Shown: positions 26,501 through 35,819 of the stretch, one piece after another
How positions within the stretch are numbered: the first letter of the stretch is position 1
How the letters are laid out: each line of letters starts with the position of its first letter
Assembly: GCF_026151205.1 (NCBI RefSeq)
Contig: NC_087081.1
Span: forward strand, 10,479,113 to 10,543,112
From: Bolinopsis microptera
Lineage: Eukaryota > Ctenophora > Tentaculata > Lobata > Bolinopsidae
Reading direction: 5' to 3'
Length of the DNA: 64,000 nucleotides
Position numbers and translations under genes: made by a program
The notes under the pieces: model-generated
Database searches by the model: none
The model's input: the letters and a program-made list of their open reading frames with translations, nothing else
Told to the model about the DNA's origin: nothing

Positions 26501-29002
26501 GAACCACCTTTGTGGATAGGAACGACTTTCGCAGTTTTTAGAGCATTTGGGAAGGTACCACTGGAGAACGAACAGTTAATGACATTAGCTAGTGCCCTGG
26601 TAAAGTTTTCGCAGCTGTTTGCAATTTTCAATGGCTCAATTTTACAATCGAGTGTGGACTTGTTCTTAAGCCCTGATATTATCTTTTGGACTTCACCGTG
26701 TGATGTAGGCTTAAGAAACATCGAGTTACTACACGAAGCCTTAAGAAAATGCTTGAAACCACCTGGGTCAAAGGTTCGACGGGCAGCGATTTGCCTCTTG
26801 ATACTGGCTGCAATACCGGAGAAGTAGCCGTTAAATTTCTCAGCGACTGCCAGATCGGAGCTTATAATCGTGCCATCGTCGTCCTTCAGACGGGTGTGTC
26901 CGAACTTTTTTCTGTTACGGTTCAGGAGGCCATTGATAATTTTCCATTGACTTTTAGAGCAGTTTTGGTATTTGTCAAACATTTTTTTATAGTACTTTTC
27001 TTTGGCTAGATTCACATGTTTGTGACAAAACTTTTTCATTTTATCATACGCGTCGCTGTTTTTTTGTGATGGATTTATAGTTTTTTCAAAAAAAAGTAAC
27101 TTCTTGCGGTTGCATGCCGCCTCAAGCCAGGGTAAGATCCAAGGCTTTGGGTCAGCTCTTTCGAATTTTCTTCTCGAACTGTCGCGCTTCAGGGGGTATG
27201 CAGTATTGTAGTGTTTCATGTACGTTTGATAGATGGAATTGTATTGTTCATCAGCGCACGTTGAGGAGGTAGCATCATCCCAGGTCTCACTTACAATAAG
27301 CTCTTTGAATTTCGCATGATTAGCTTCGTTAAATACACGGGCCTCTAATTTCAAGCTAGTGTTGTTGTTCTTTACACGTTGACTACGGAATCGCTCGTTC
27401 AAACTAGGTGTGGCTCCTAAACTAATGGTCGTGCTAACCGCGAGATGATCTGACATATCCAACGTCACGACATTACAACTAATAACGTTGGTCACGTGAT
27501 TAGTATACACGTGATCAATAAGCGTTGCACTGTGGTCAGTTACCCTGGTAGGCTTGGAGACAGTCTGGGCAAACCCATATTTTTCTAGTAAGCTTATAAG
27601 ATCCTGGCTGTAAGCGTCGGTATCGTATTTTATAAGATCAATATTTGCATCACCCAGGAAGACTATCTGCTTTCTGGAGTGTCTATCAAGACCCCTGAGC
27701 ACGTTTTCAAACTTTTCAAGGAATTTTTTAGGGCTTGTGGATGGCGAGCGGTAGAAATTTACGATGATTTTTGTCTTATTTCCGTTTTTAAAATTGTTGA
27801 TTTTAAGCAATTGAAATTCTCCGCAAGTAACTTCTTCTGGACTCAGATTGAGTTCGAGTTCCTGTATTTTATCGTAATCACAAACGTGTTTGTTAATATA
27901 GAGCGCAAGACCACCTCCTTTTCCAGATTTACGTGCAGGTTCTTTGATAAAGGGCTCGTAAAACTGTTTGATTTCAATGTCATTCAGACCATTAGGAAGA
28001 TTAGAAATTTTACAGTTGGTTTCATTGAGGCAGATGAGGTCAAATTTGGAGAATGTTTCTATTTCTTCTCTAAAATTTGAGATATTCTTCACGAGTGATC
28101 TAACGTTTAACGAAAGTATCTTAAATTCGCGATTGCTAGGGGTCTTGATATTATCAGGGTGTTGGTACTTACAGCTAACCAATATCTCCGATATACAATT
28201 GTTGAGTTCGATTTCGCTGGATTCTATTTCATCAGTAAGTTCGCCTATTTGATTCAGTACGTGAGAACGAATATAGGGGTTAAAAGTGGGGGTTATTGTA
28301 TTGTAATTATCATTAAGTTCGTAGGAAGTTACTCTATAGCCAGGTATTAGGTTTTGACAGCATGTAATACAACCAAGATAATCTTTGAGGCATTTTTTAT
28401 GAACTGGTTTGTCACATACAGGACAAATGAAAACATTTCTAGGAGCATAAGACCACCCGAAGCAACTTGAGCATTGTGATTTGAAACTAGGTTCAACCAT
28501 TGTTCAAGATGTGTAAATACCAGATATCTGTGAATAATTAAGTAAGATATTAAATAGATAAGAGTGTATAGTATGGTGTATAGAATAGCTTGTACAGTCT
28601 AAGAATATGTATAAAATGCTAATGTGTGTGCGTGTGAATGAATGAGGAATAAACTGTGTGCTGAGAAAGCGTAAAGAAGAAAAAGAAAACTTGTTAGACC
28701 TACCTATCAAGAACTATACAGCTCTGTGTGTAGATAGAATCGTAACGTAGTCTACAATATTACAATATTACGATAGCGGTACTGATTTCAGAACTATTCT
28801 AAAGTGTTTAAAAAACTCGGGCAACAATTCTAGTAACTTACGATAAGCTGATAAGAGCACGGGCATGACTATATATTTTTATGCGAGGGTTTTCATTATA
28901 ACCATAAGATGTAAGCTATAATCCCTTAAAGATTTTGTAAAAATTTTGTGAAAATTTTGGCGCGGCAAGTATAAGTAGTAGGCTGGGGTACGGCTTTGTG
29001 AG

Positions 29003-29035
<33 letters not shown>

Positions 29036-32000
29036 ATTTTTTTTAATCATATTAAAATGATGTAAAAGATAAAAATACAATATATAACAGTTCACAATAT
29101 TTGTCATCTTCATAAAAAAGAAATACAAATGGAAACATACAAATTTAATAAAAGTTTCGCAAATTTTACAAAAATCTATATTTAACATACTTTTTTAAAA
29201 CAAATCCCGATATCCTAAGAACAATCCGTTACCAGTGAATGTTTCCAAACCAATAAGAATGCATCAAAGCGGAGAAGTCATAGATAAGAAGTCATAGATA
29301 AGAGCACCCAGGAAAGTCTTTTTTCATTTTAAAAATAATGAATGAAAACCATTTGGATAGATAGTTTAGCGTTTCTTTATCGGAAAATAAGTCTAAAGAA
29401 ATTCATAAGTTGGAAACAGCATATTCGTGGTAAAAGTAAAACTTGCCAATCAAGTAAATGGGTAAACACAAATGTTCATTTAAAATTTTGGCGAAAATGA
29501 CGAAAAATGAGGAAAAAGTTCGCTTTTGCCCAAAATTTATAAAATACAATTATTTTGCAAATTTTTACTGAAAATAAAAAAGAATCGACTACGTTGAGAA
29601 AGTTGTATCAATCTAATCGTCAAATTTGTAGATGTAAGAGGCAGGATCGAAGGCATCTGGCTCGTAATGCTCATCTATTGGTGCAATAGGAGAAGGAAAG
29701 ACGCCAATGTCGATATAGGCAGTCCAGCGTACTTTAAACTTGTAATCAGGTCTTCCTTGTGGATTGTATATCAGGAAGTAGAGGCTGTTGATTGGCGTCT
29801 GCTTACATGGTAAGGAGATGTTGTAACCGTAGTTATCGTAATCAGGGTAGTATTTTTTGTCGTTGTCAAAGAACAGTTCCTGGATTTTAGGAAATTGGTT
29901 GAATTTGCATTCCGTCATGTCAACTTTAACGTATCGAAAGTAATAGTTCTGGTATGTGGTTTGGTTTATTGGATTCCAAACGTTCTCCTCAACCGGACGC
30001 CCTACAACTCTTCCTACACAAAACTTGAATTGGCCTCTGTGACTGTATTCGATCCTTGGCGAACGGTTTTCATAACTATAATCCTCCTTGCTCATTTGAA
30101 TGGCCAAAGCTGGATACTTCGGCAGGTTCAGGGGATTATCCTCATTATTCACTTCAACACTGTTCTGAATTCGAGCATCAGCAGCTAAGATAATCAGTGT
30201 TGCGAACAGTACAACCAACACCATTCTATGTAGGGTGAAATGTTAAGTAAAGAAAAATCATAAAATTACTCTATATGAAAAGTAACGAATTCGTTAAACA
30301 ATAGATATTAATAATTAAACTAATCAATAATTAATAATGTGACTAATCATAAATAATTAAGTGACTAATAATTAATAAATATAAGTGACTAATGATTAAT
30401 AACTAAGTAACTAATAATTAATAACTAAGTGACTAATAATTAATAATGTGACTAATAATTAATAATTAAGTGACTACACAACTAACATGGTATCGCTAGA
30501 CCCGTCAATGCTAGGTAACTGTACTTTTGAGTGTCGTGTAGAAGCCTGCACCTTTAAACTCTCCTCCACACACGCCTGAAATACAGTAGGTAAATACACA
30601 ATACACATGTGTCAGGTTGTTTGTACTTTTTCAGAGTAAATTGCTGGAGTTGGTATGCTATTAGAGCAGATACGAGATGACTATGAACGACCGTTCATCC
30701 GCATTCAGAAGCTGGTGGATACATTTGAAATATTTAGACATCTTAGGTCTGTATAGTGACCACTTTTTTATTTTTTAGTTGTGACTTGGTTATGACGCCT
30801 GTCTGTCATAGTGACATTTACATGGCCTTGTTATGTCCTGACTATGTCCTGATTAACACGTAATGATTCTAGGCAAGGAATTACAGTGCCGTCTCGGGTG
30901 AATATTGTTGGAGATAAAATCGCAATGTTGTTTAATATCGACAGGACTAAGATATTATTAATATAGACAGCAGAGAGGCGAGGAGGGTACAAGTACCTGG
31001 AAAGATAGTTGACTGTGATGTTTAGTGATAGCTGAAAACATTTGCTCCTGCTGTTGCTCGTAGTCTTCACGATTAGGGTAAATTTTAGACATCAGCTTGT
31101 CAAAGTTAGGGTCCGGTCTGAAATAATTGCATAATTAATTAAATAATTAATTACATAATTAGATTAATATGAAAATAATTTATCGTGGAACATATTTTAA
31201 TCAGTATTTCAAACTACGAGAACGACACCTAACTTAATCCCAAAAGATCCTTTAAAACAAACGAAATAGGATAACATTTAATTTTTCAGTTAATTAGCCG
31301 TTTCAATGACAACACAAACCTACTACATACCTAAAGTACAATGTGTATTACCTTATTTGGGCATCACGTGCAATATTACCTTATTTGGGCATCACGTGCA
31401 ATGTTACCTTATTTGGGCATCACGTGCAATGTTACCTTATTTGGGCATCACGTGCAATGTTACCTGAGTGAGCGTCTGGAGACGAGCTTCTTGCGGCAAG
31501 TAGGGCACTCCTTGTTGCCGGCTCTCAGTGCAGTGGTTATACACTCGTGACAGAACCTGGGTAATGTTAACAGTCAGGGGGCCGGGGGGCCAGGGGGCGG
31601 GGGGTTGAGAGAGTGCTCACTTATCACTGGTAAGAGACCAATCACTGGTCACTGGTCAGAGACCAATCACTGGTTAGAAACCAATCACTGGTTAGAAACC
31701 AATCACTGGTTAGAAACCAATCACTGGTTAGAGACCAATTACTGGTCAGTGAGCAGTGACCGGAGTTCAAAATTTGGCACGTTTTAAATATTTGGCATGT
31801 GTTTTATTCAAAAGACACCTGTGTAAGCACTCTTTAGTAGTCATTGTTTTCCTCAACAGATCCAGACAAATAGGGCACATCAGCTCGGTGTGTAGGTCCT
31901 TTGCTTGAACTGCTATCTCTGTAATTATAATGTAATTAGGGGTGATTACTGATTAGTAACAACAACAAGACAATCTCTGTAATTAGAATGTAATTATAAT

Positions 32001-32667
32001 GTAATTAGGGGTGATTACTGATTAGTAACAACAACAAGACAATCTCTGTAATTATAATGTAATTAGGGGTAATTACTGATTAGTAACAGGCACGTAGACA
32101 GGGGGGGGGGGCTAGTCAATAGTGTCCCCTAGACCGTAGGAAATGTAAAAATCTTAAGACGATGAGGCCTGAGTAAGTCGTAAATTCTGATTGGATAATG
32201 CAGATTGCTGTTGTGAAGTTACCAAATTTACGTGAGTACTTGATTCTTTTCAATCCCAGTTTATTGCTGTCCTACAAATTTCTTTAATGCCAAATGTCGT
32301 CTAAAACACCCTGCTTCGCTCGCTGCGCAGCTGGATTGGACACGTCGGCTCGCTTCGCTAACCGACAGCCCCCCTCAAAGAAAAATCCTGGCTACGTCCC
32401 TGATTAGTAACAGTGATGATTAAACTGTGGAAGTTGTTGAAAAAAGGAGAACTACCTATCCGAAACAAGAAAGCTTACGCAGAAACAATAGAACAAACGG
32501 AAAACAGAGATGTAAAAACAAAGAAAAAAATAAAATATATATAAAATAGCTGCACCAGTATCATCAGTAATAGCAGGTTGAGGCTGTCTGTGTAACTCGT
32601 ACAAGCTTAGCTCCCATGATTTGTTAGTAGGTTGGTTCCTAGTGCTTGTCACGGCTGATGTAGACAT
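23564..32667 (-). CDS. RNF2: RING1/RNF2-type Polycomb E3 ubiquitin ligase, 8 coding exons
   Basis: Exons by homology and GT-AG sites: 32556-32667, 31819-31918, 31464-31556, 30997-31117, 30487-30575, 24296-24384, 24002-24122, 23564-23786. Together they give 948 nt (315 aa; human RNF2 is 336). The N-terminus holds [15 protein letters not shown], the conserved lead-in. A C3HC4 RING follows: Cys52, Cys55, Cys68, His70, Cys73, Cys76, Cys88, Cys91. [20 protein letters not shown] comes next. The C-terminal RAWUL domain (about 212-313) is split by a loop with nine prolines (263-271) and ends LEMYFAPV. In PRC1 the family mono-ubiquitinates histone H2A in the nucleus, with a PCGF partner. The fifth donor (GTTAGT at 30486) is my choice by phase; others in phase exist. 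A 6.1 kb intron separates exons 5 and 6. RING1 versus RNF2 orthology is not resolved, as invertebrates usually have one gene. Confidence 0.93.
24675..28740 (-). mobile_element. Non-LTR retrotransposon (LINE) with poly-A tail, intact ORF
   Basis: On the minus strand the element ends in an A18 tail (T18 at 24675-24692) and has a 3' UTR of about 325 bp after its stop. The 5' limit is not defined; about 200 bp of leader precedes the ORF. I found no clear target duplication. The lack of internal stops in a 1160-codon ORF suggests a young insertion. It sits inside RNF2 intron 5 in the sense direction, so its internal poly-A and splice-like signals could affect host transcripts. Confidence 0.85.
25018..28500 (-). 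CDS. LINE polyprotein: PHD-type finger, endonuclease, reverse transcriptase (1160 aa)
   Basis: ATG at 28500. Residues 10-47 form a Cys4-His-Cys3 finger with spacing C-X2-C-X12-C-X2-C-X4-H-X2-C-X6-C-X2-C, as in PHD fingers. An AP-type endonuclease follows at about 125-370 ([33 protein letters not shown]). The RT lies at about 640-930: [60 protein letters not shown] and the catalytic [11 protein letters not shown]-terminal region of about 200 aa has no domain I recognise. No separate ORF1 is visible upstream, so the finger that other LINEs carry on ORF1 appears fused to the replicase. CR1/Jockey-like by motif; exact clade not assigned. Confidence 0.92.
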   Translation of the reverse strand: MVEPSFKSQCSSCFGWSYAPRNVFICPVCDKPVHKKCLKDYLGCITCCQNLIPGYRVTSYELNDNYNTITPTFNPYIRSHVLNQIGELTDEIESSEIELNNCISEILVSCKYQHPDNIKTPSNREFKILSLNVRSLVKNISNFREEIETFSKFDLICLNETNCKISNLPNGLNDIEIKQFYEPFIKEPARKSGKGGGLALYINKHVCDYDKIQELELNLSPEEVTCGEFQLLKINNFKNGNKTKIIVNFYRSPSTSPKKFLEKFENVLRGLDRHSRKQIVFLGDANIDLIKYDTDAYSQDLISLLEKYGFAQTVSKPTRVTDHSATLIDHVYTNHVTNVISCNVVTLDMSDHLAVSTTISLGATPSLNERFRSQRVKNNNTSLKLEARVFNEANHAKFKELIVSETWDDATSSTCADEQYNSIYQTYMKHYNTAYPLKRDSSRRKFERADPKPWILPWLEAACNRKKLLFFEKTINPSQKNSDAYDKMKKFCHKHVNLAKEKYYKKMFDKYQNCSKSQWKIINGLLNRNRKKFGHTRLKDDDGTIISSDLAVAEKFNGYFSGIAASIKRQIAARRTFDPGGFKHFLKASCSNSMFLKPTSHGEVQKIISGLKNKSTLDCKIEPLKIANSCENFTRALANVINCSFSSGTFPNALKTAKVVPIHKGGSKLEVANYRPISLLGSFSKIYEKLMHARVLEFLDKNDSLFENQYGFRPGRSCEHALLNAQNSILHSLNKKQISLLLLLDYSKAFDVLDHETLLKKLDHYGIRGVAHEWFRSYLCNRSQYVTLNGTCSSSMPIVYGVPQGSILGPLLFVIYINDLPGISDFAKFILYADDANILISGTTLEEIQLKANQLISRLVDWVGVNGLSLNVKKTCYMIFTRKRIDFSGFNLSIDNTVIERKTEARFLGVILDEKLTWQKHITAVRIKMGRYLGVMYKLKHLLPIKARLNIFQSLIQSHLNFCSLVWGFASKCHIESLFTKQKQGIRAVMSGYVNYRYKDGNPPEHTKSAFRLHNILTVHSVIVKNALILLHKVRNMPSLLPKSIKELFPHDIPTYNSTYEHNLSWFTTYNGPTFRNTLFFKGPMLSITKQSKDITIPSSTFSIEIFKNSAKRELLKLQSSGDDENWPNFLLYSIPGLRKSQREGRSQIDYSTELVSDNA
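28900..29612. other. Intronic spacer with long poly-T
   Basis: Very AT-rich, with a run of about 28 T at 29009-29036 followed by more T. It looks like the poly-A tail of a minus-strand retroposed sequence, but I cannot identify its body. No gene seen. Confidence 0.4.
29613..30224 (-). CDS. Predicted secreted protein, 203 aa, nested in RNF2 intron
   Basis: ATG at 30224, open to a stop at 29613. The first 18 residues ([17 protein letters not shown]) look like a cleavable signal peptide. The mature part is rich in Tyr, Asp, Asn and Pro, with N-glycosylation sequons (NQT, NIS), three cysteines and an acidic, aromatic C-terminus. A segment reading [14 protein letters not shown] after a beta-rich stretch is faintly like the last strands of H-type lectin domains; this is weak inference. 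A possible 3' splice site (ccctacatag) directly precedes the ATG, so an upstream non-coding or coding exon may exist. It lies in the same direction as the host gene, inside its intron 5. Function unknown. Confidence 0.6.
   Translation of the reverse strand: MVLVVLFATLIILAADARIQNSVEVNNEDNPLNLPKYPALAIQMSKEDYSYENRSPRIEYSHRGQFKFCVGRVVGRPVEENVWNPINQTTYQNYYFRYVKVDMTECKFNQFPKIQELFFDNDKKYYPDYDNYGYNISLPCKQTPINSLYFLIYNPQGRPDYKFKVRWTAYIDIGVFPSPIAPIDEHYEPDAFDPASYIYKFDD
30310..30475. repeat. AT-rich minisatellite beside RNF2 exon 5
   Basis: Irregular 17-27 bp units built from taataattaataa plus (a)agtgactaa, about eight copies, beginning about 10 bp into the intron after the chosen exon 5 donor. Confidence 0.85.
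31347..31458. repeat. 28-bp array repeating the RNF2 exon 3 splice donor and an E-box
   Basis: Four exact-length units of (a/g)ttaccttatttgggcatc plus acgtgcaat. Read on the gene's strand, each begins AAG-GTAA(C/T), the same sequence as the genuine exon 3 donor at 31463 (CAG-GTAAC), and contains CACGTG. Use of any downstream copy would read AGG-TAA and stop at once. A single related copy lies near 23820-23845, just upstream of the exon 8 acceptor. Confidence 0.95.
31616..31755. repeat. 19-20 bp minisatellite in RNF2 intron 2
   Basis: Unit (t/c)agaaaccaatcactggt, about seven copies with g/a and t/c variants, each holding a CCAAT pentamer. Confidence 0.95.
31916..32087. repeat. 58-69 bp array repeating the RNF2 exon 2 splice acceptor
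   Basis: Three units begin tctctgtaattat (31916, 31974, 32043) and continue with gtaattaggggtgattactg and attagtaac. On the gene's strand each unit ends with a branch-like TTACTAATC, a pyrimidine-poor spacer and TAATTACAG-AGAT. The unit next to exon 2 supplies its real acceptor; the other two carry copies of the same AG. The second unit has an 11 bp internal expansion. Confidence 0.92.
32087..32402. mobile_element. hAT-type MITE, 316 bp, 8-bp target duplication
   Basis: Terminal inverted repeats CAGGCACGTAGACAGG (left, 32087) and the complement of CAGGGACGTAGCCAGG (right, ending 32402), differing at two positions. Flanked by attagtaa on both sides (32079-32086, 32403-32410); an 8 bp duplication is the mark of hAT transposases. 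G-rich next to the left end (G10) and C-rich next to the right, with no coding capacity. It landed in the third unit of the splice-acceptor array in RNF2 intron 1, so that array predates it. Confidence 0.88.
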
Positions 32668-33378
32668 TATACTCTAAATTGTAAATATTTTTAGACATTA
32701 TTTAATATGCCCTAAATTTTAATCGTTTGTAATGGAGAATTTTAAATCATTCCCCTTTATCTTCAATGAATCAAGACAAATTTATGACTATATCCTTTGA
32801 ACCATGGTGGGTATTGGTTAAATCTGTATTTCTGTCCAGTGTTTTTAGACAGTATGAGTACACTTATGATACGAATCTCCTCCAAATTCTCTATTCTCAT
32901 GTTTATTAATTTTGGTATCAAGTTATCTAGCAACGAATACGAACTTTTAGAACATGAGATCAAATATTATATGGGTCGATAACAAATCAAAAATCAATCA
33001 AAATTCATAAATCATTAGTAGACTTTGTTATTTATAACTTTTATAAATTACAAGTCGAAATCCCAACGTAAACATATTTTTTTGAATTTAATTACCGAAG
33101 CGAGAAACACAGATTTGAAACTGGAATAATAGAAAACAGCAATTGTTATTATAGGTCTAAGGAACAGCACTCAGAAACAAACGAAACGTGTCCGTAAAAC
33201 ATAAAGCAGTACGCCCATGCCACCAATCACCATTGATTTTAGCTGAGAAGGTACAAAAGCTTGTACCTCCTGCTGCAGTCTTGCAGTGTCACCAGCTATT
33301 ATAACCAACAGTCAACAGCTACCTGGCTGAGTCAAGGAAACGCCCATATCTTAGCCACAATCATACAGCTAAGACCCG
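32668..33378. other. Spacer between the RNF2-like gene and EMC2
   Basis: About 710 bp. It should contain the EMC2 3' UTR and the RNF2 promoter. I can see no firm poly-A signal or TATA position; open frames on both strands (60-66 codons) are probably chance. Confidence 0.4.
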
Positions 33379-35819
33379 CTATTTTAGAGATAATTTATCT
33401 AAAACTCCCACAACTTCCACAATCAAGTTTTTAGATGTTTTCTGAGATTTATAATAATCCTCTATCATGTCACTCGCCCACGCTGCTAGGGACTGGTTGT
33501 CTGACTTTGCTTTACTCGATAATTTACCTTTAAAAGTATTGTTTTATTTGTAGCAGATCATAAACGAATACATATTTACAAAAGAATGAATAATAGACGT
33601 TATATGGTGATGAAATTTAATGGTGAACCATTAAAAAACCAACTGGAAGTTTTTTCAAATCCGGTCCTTAAAAGATCAAGCTGACTAAGAAATGCACAAT
33701 AATAGGGTGGAGTGTGATGCAAATATGTATTTTAGGGTTGCTTGCAGAGTTTTGTACTTGTATAGTCTGCAGTCAGTACATGCGCAGCGTGTGTGTACGT
33801 GACACGTGACGCGTGACACGTGACACATGACACGTGATGCGTGATGCGTGACACGTGTACTGATGTTATGACAAACCTATGCTAGAAAGAGTAGAGGAAG
33901 CAAGCTGGATACCAAAGAGGGCTCGTACATTTCCAGGATTGAGCTCCGCTGCTTTACAGTAGTACTTACAACACAGCTCTAGGTTATCTTTACCTCCAAT
34001 TGTAAACAGGATATCTGGTAATAATTGGGTCTTTAAGTTTTTACATATTATTATAGCTGATTCAAGTTGATGGACTAACAGATGAATTACGGTATTCTTA
34101 TAACAGCCTGTTGAGTCTAAGATGATCCTGTAAGGTTAATTCTACAAAAACATTGTTATTACCAGCGTATCTCTGATGATATAGATGATTATGAGGATAC
34201 TGCAGTAGAAGCTCTTCTACACAGAACAGAGCTTGTTTGTAGTTTTGGTTTGAAATGTAGATGTCAGATAACTCGGTCCAACTCTCGTGGTCACAACTAA
34301 AAGAAACTAATTAGCTGATTAGTCTATAATTATAAGTCTATTAAACTAATCATATACAACCAAAAATATCAGACTTCAAAATTTCAAGTTTGAGTTACGC
34401 AGGGGCAGGGGGCTTGCAACTATTGTATACTTTGTTATTCAAGAAGATAGGATCTACCTAAAAGTATTGAGATATCTGTTGAGATCGTTAACTGCCTCGG
34501 ATATCTTGTTCTGAGCCTTCAATATAGCCACTTTACGTTTGTAGGGAGCAGGAAATGTTGGCTCATATTCTATCATTCCTTCGTACCTGGGTAAACATGA
34601 TTAGTTTATAACGAATTCATACATTATACATTATACATTATACACATTTACATTATATGTACATATTATTTATATGCGTCTAAAGTTTATACCCATATTA
34701 TGACAATGAAACACAAAATGTATATTTTGTGATTTTTGAATTCACAATTATATCGTTTCAGGAGTGCTAATACTCCTCGTGTCCTAAGATGGCCTTTCTA
34801 TTGCATTGTCTCATACAAATCAAATTTCCTGTGTAATTACTGATCGCTATCGTCATAAACAGATCAATCAAGTAGTGTCGATCTCAATAATTGATCACAA
34901 ATACACATAATTGATTATAAATATGCACATAAAACACATAAAACTCACATCTCCAGCGCATCATCCCACTTCTTGAGATACTCATACTTGAGGCCCTCCA
35001 ACATGGAAACCCTCAGAGAAGAGGGGAACTGTTCAGAGAGCTGCTGGATACAGGTGTTAACCAACTTCATCTTAGCAGGACAGAGGTCTAGAGCTGCGAC
35101 ACATACCTGGGAGGGGAAATAAATTAATAAAGTAAAAGTTCATAGTTTTAATACTTTCAACACTATTATATAACAAATAATTTGAGGAGGTTTTCTGAAG
35201 ATGATATTTTATTCAATGATTTCAAGAGCCTAGAAACTGTATATGATTCGCCTCTCCAAACAAATCAAAATTTTACAGAGCAATTTTAAATCGGTAAATA
35301 TTGGAGTCAGCTATATAAGAAACTATAGAGTATAGATGATGCTGTAAAGTATGCAGCAAATCAGATCACGAGACTGTTAGTATGTAGCTATTTGTGGGGT
35401 GGCAGCACATGACTCTACGAGAATAGTTAAGCGATTATATTTGTTTTTAAATAAATTCAAGACAATTCCAGCGTTGAAGCAATAGAAAATAGCGAACTAA
35501 ATTATCGTGATGTTATCGAATCTATCGAATAATACCTCTGTAACAATGTGTTATATAATTAAACAGAAAGCAAAACCATTTCATAAAATTGTTTTATAAA
35601 AATCATAAGTCTCAATCAAGAATCAAATACCTGCTCAAACACAGCCCACTTTTCCCTGCCCAAGTTGGTGGAGTAGTGTTTGAGCGCATACTCCCCCAAC
35701 TCCACTATCTGATCACTGCAACGGATATTCTCTTTACGCCACAAACGTAACTTGTCCCTGATCTCTGGCCATGATTTACACTCACCCAAAGGGTGGACTG
35801 TTTCTTGGTCCCTCAACAT
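33379..35819 (-). CDS. EMC2: ER membrane protein complex subunit 2, 6 exons, 298 aa
   Basis: Exons: 35631-35819, 34949-35106, 34458-34586, 34163-34296, 33877-34014, 33379-33527; all phases join and sum to 897 nt, one residue longer than human EMC2 (297). Recognised by the N-terminal WPEIRDKLRLWRKEN and QIVELGE, by repeated helix pairs (LEGLKYEYLKKWDDALEMYE, SWTELSDIYI, ALFCVEELLLQYPHNHLYHQ, AAELNPGNVRALFG) and by the QSLAAWASDMIEDYY tail. Those helices are TPR repeats. In animals EMC2 is the cytosolic scaffold of the EMC, which inserts tail-anchored and multipass proteins into the ER membrane. It has no signal or membrane segment, as expected. It lies 712 bp upstream of the RNF2-like gene, same strand. 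Start chosen as first in-frame ATG of the exon; an upstream 5' UTR exon is possible. Confidence 0.95.
33795..33858. repeat. CACGTG-rich minisatellite in EMC2 intron 5
   Basis: Short units of (c)gtgacac/gtgatgc repeated about nine times, giving CACGTG at 33803, 33817, 33831 and 33852. Could be an E-box cluster or a neutral minisatellite. Confidence 0.85.

Larger units (their letters stand above)
24393..30486 (-). other. Large intron 5 of the RNF2-like gene, carrying a LINE and a nested ORF
   Basis: Lies between the exon ending near 30487 and the exon starting at 24384. Contents from 5' to 3' of the gene: an AT-rich array (30310-30475), the 203-codon secreted-protein ORF (29613-30224), a poly-T run (about 29009-29036), the LINE (24675 to about 28740), then short unique sequence to the acceptor. 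All inserted features share the gene's orientation. Confidence 0.7.
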
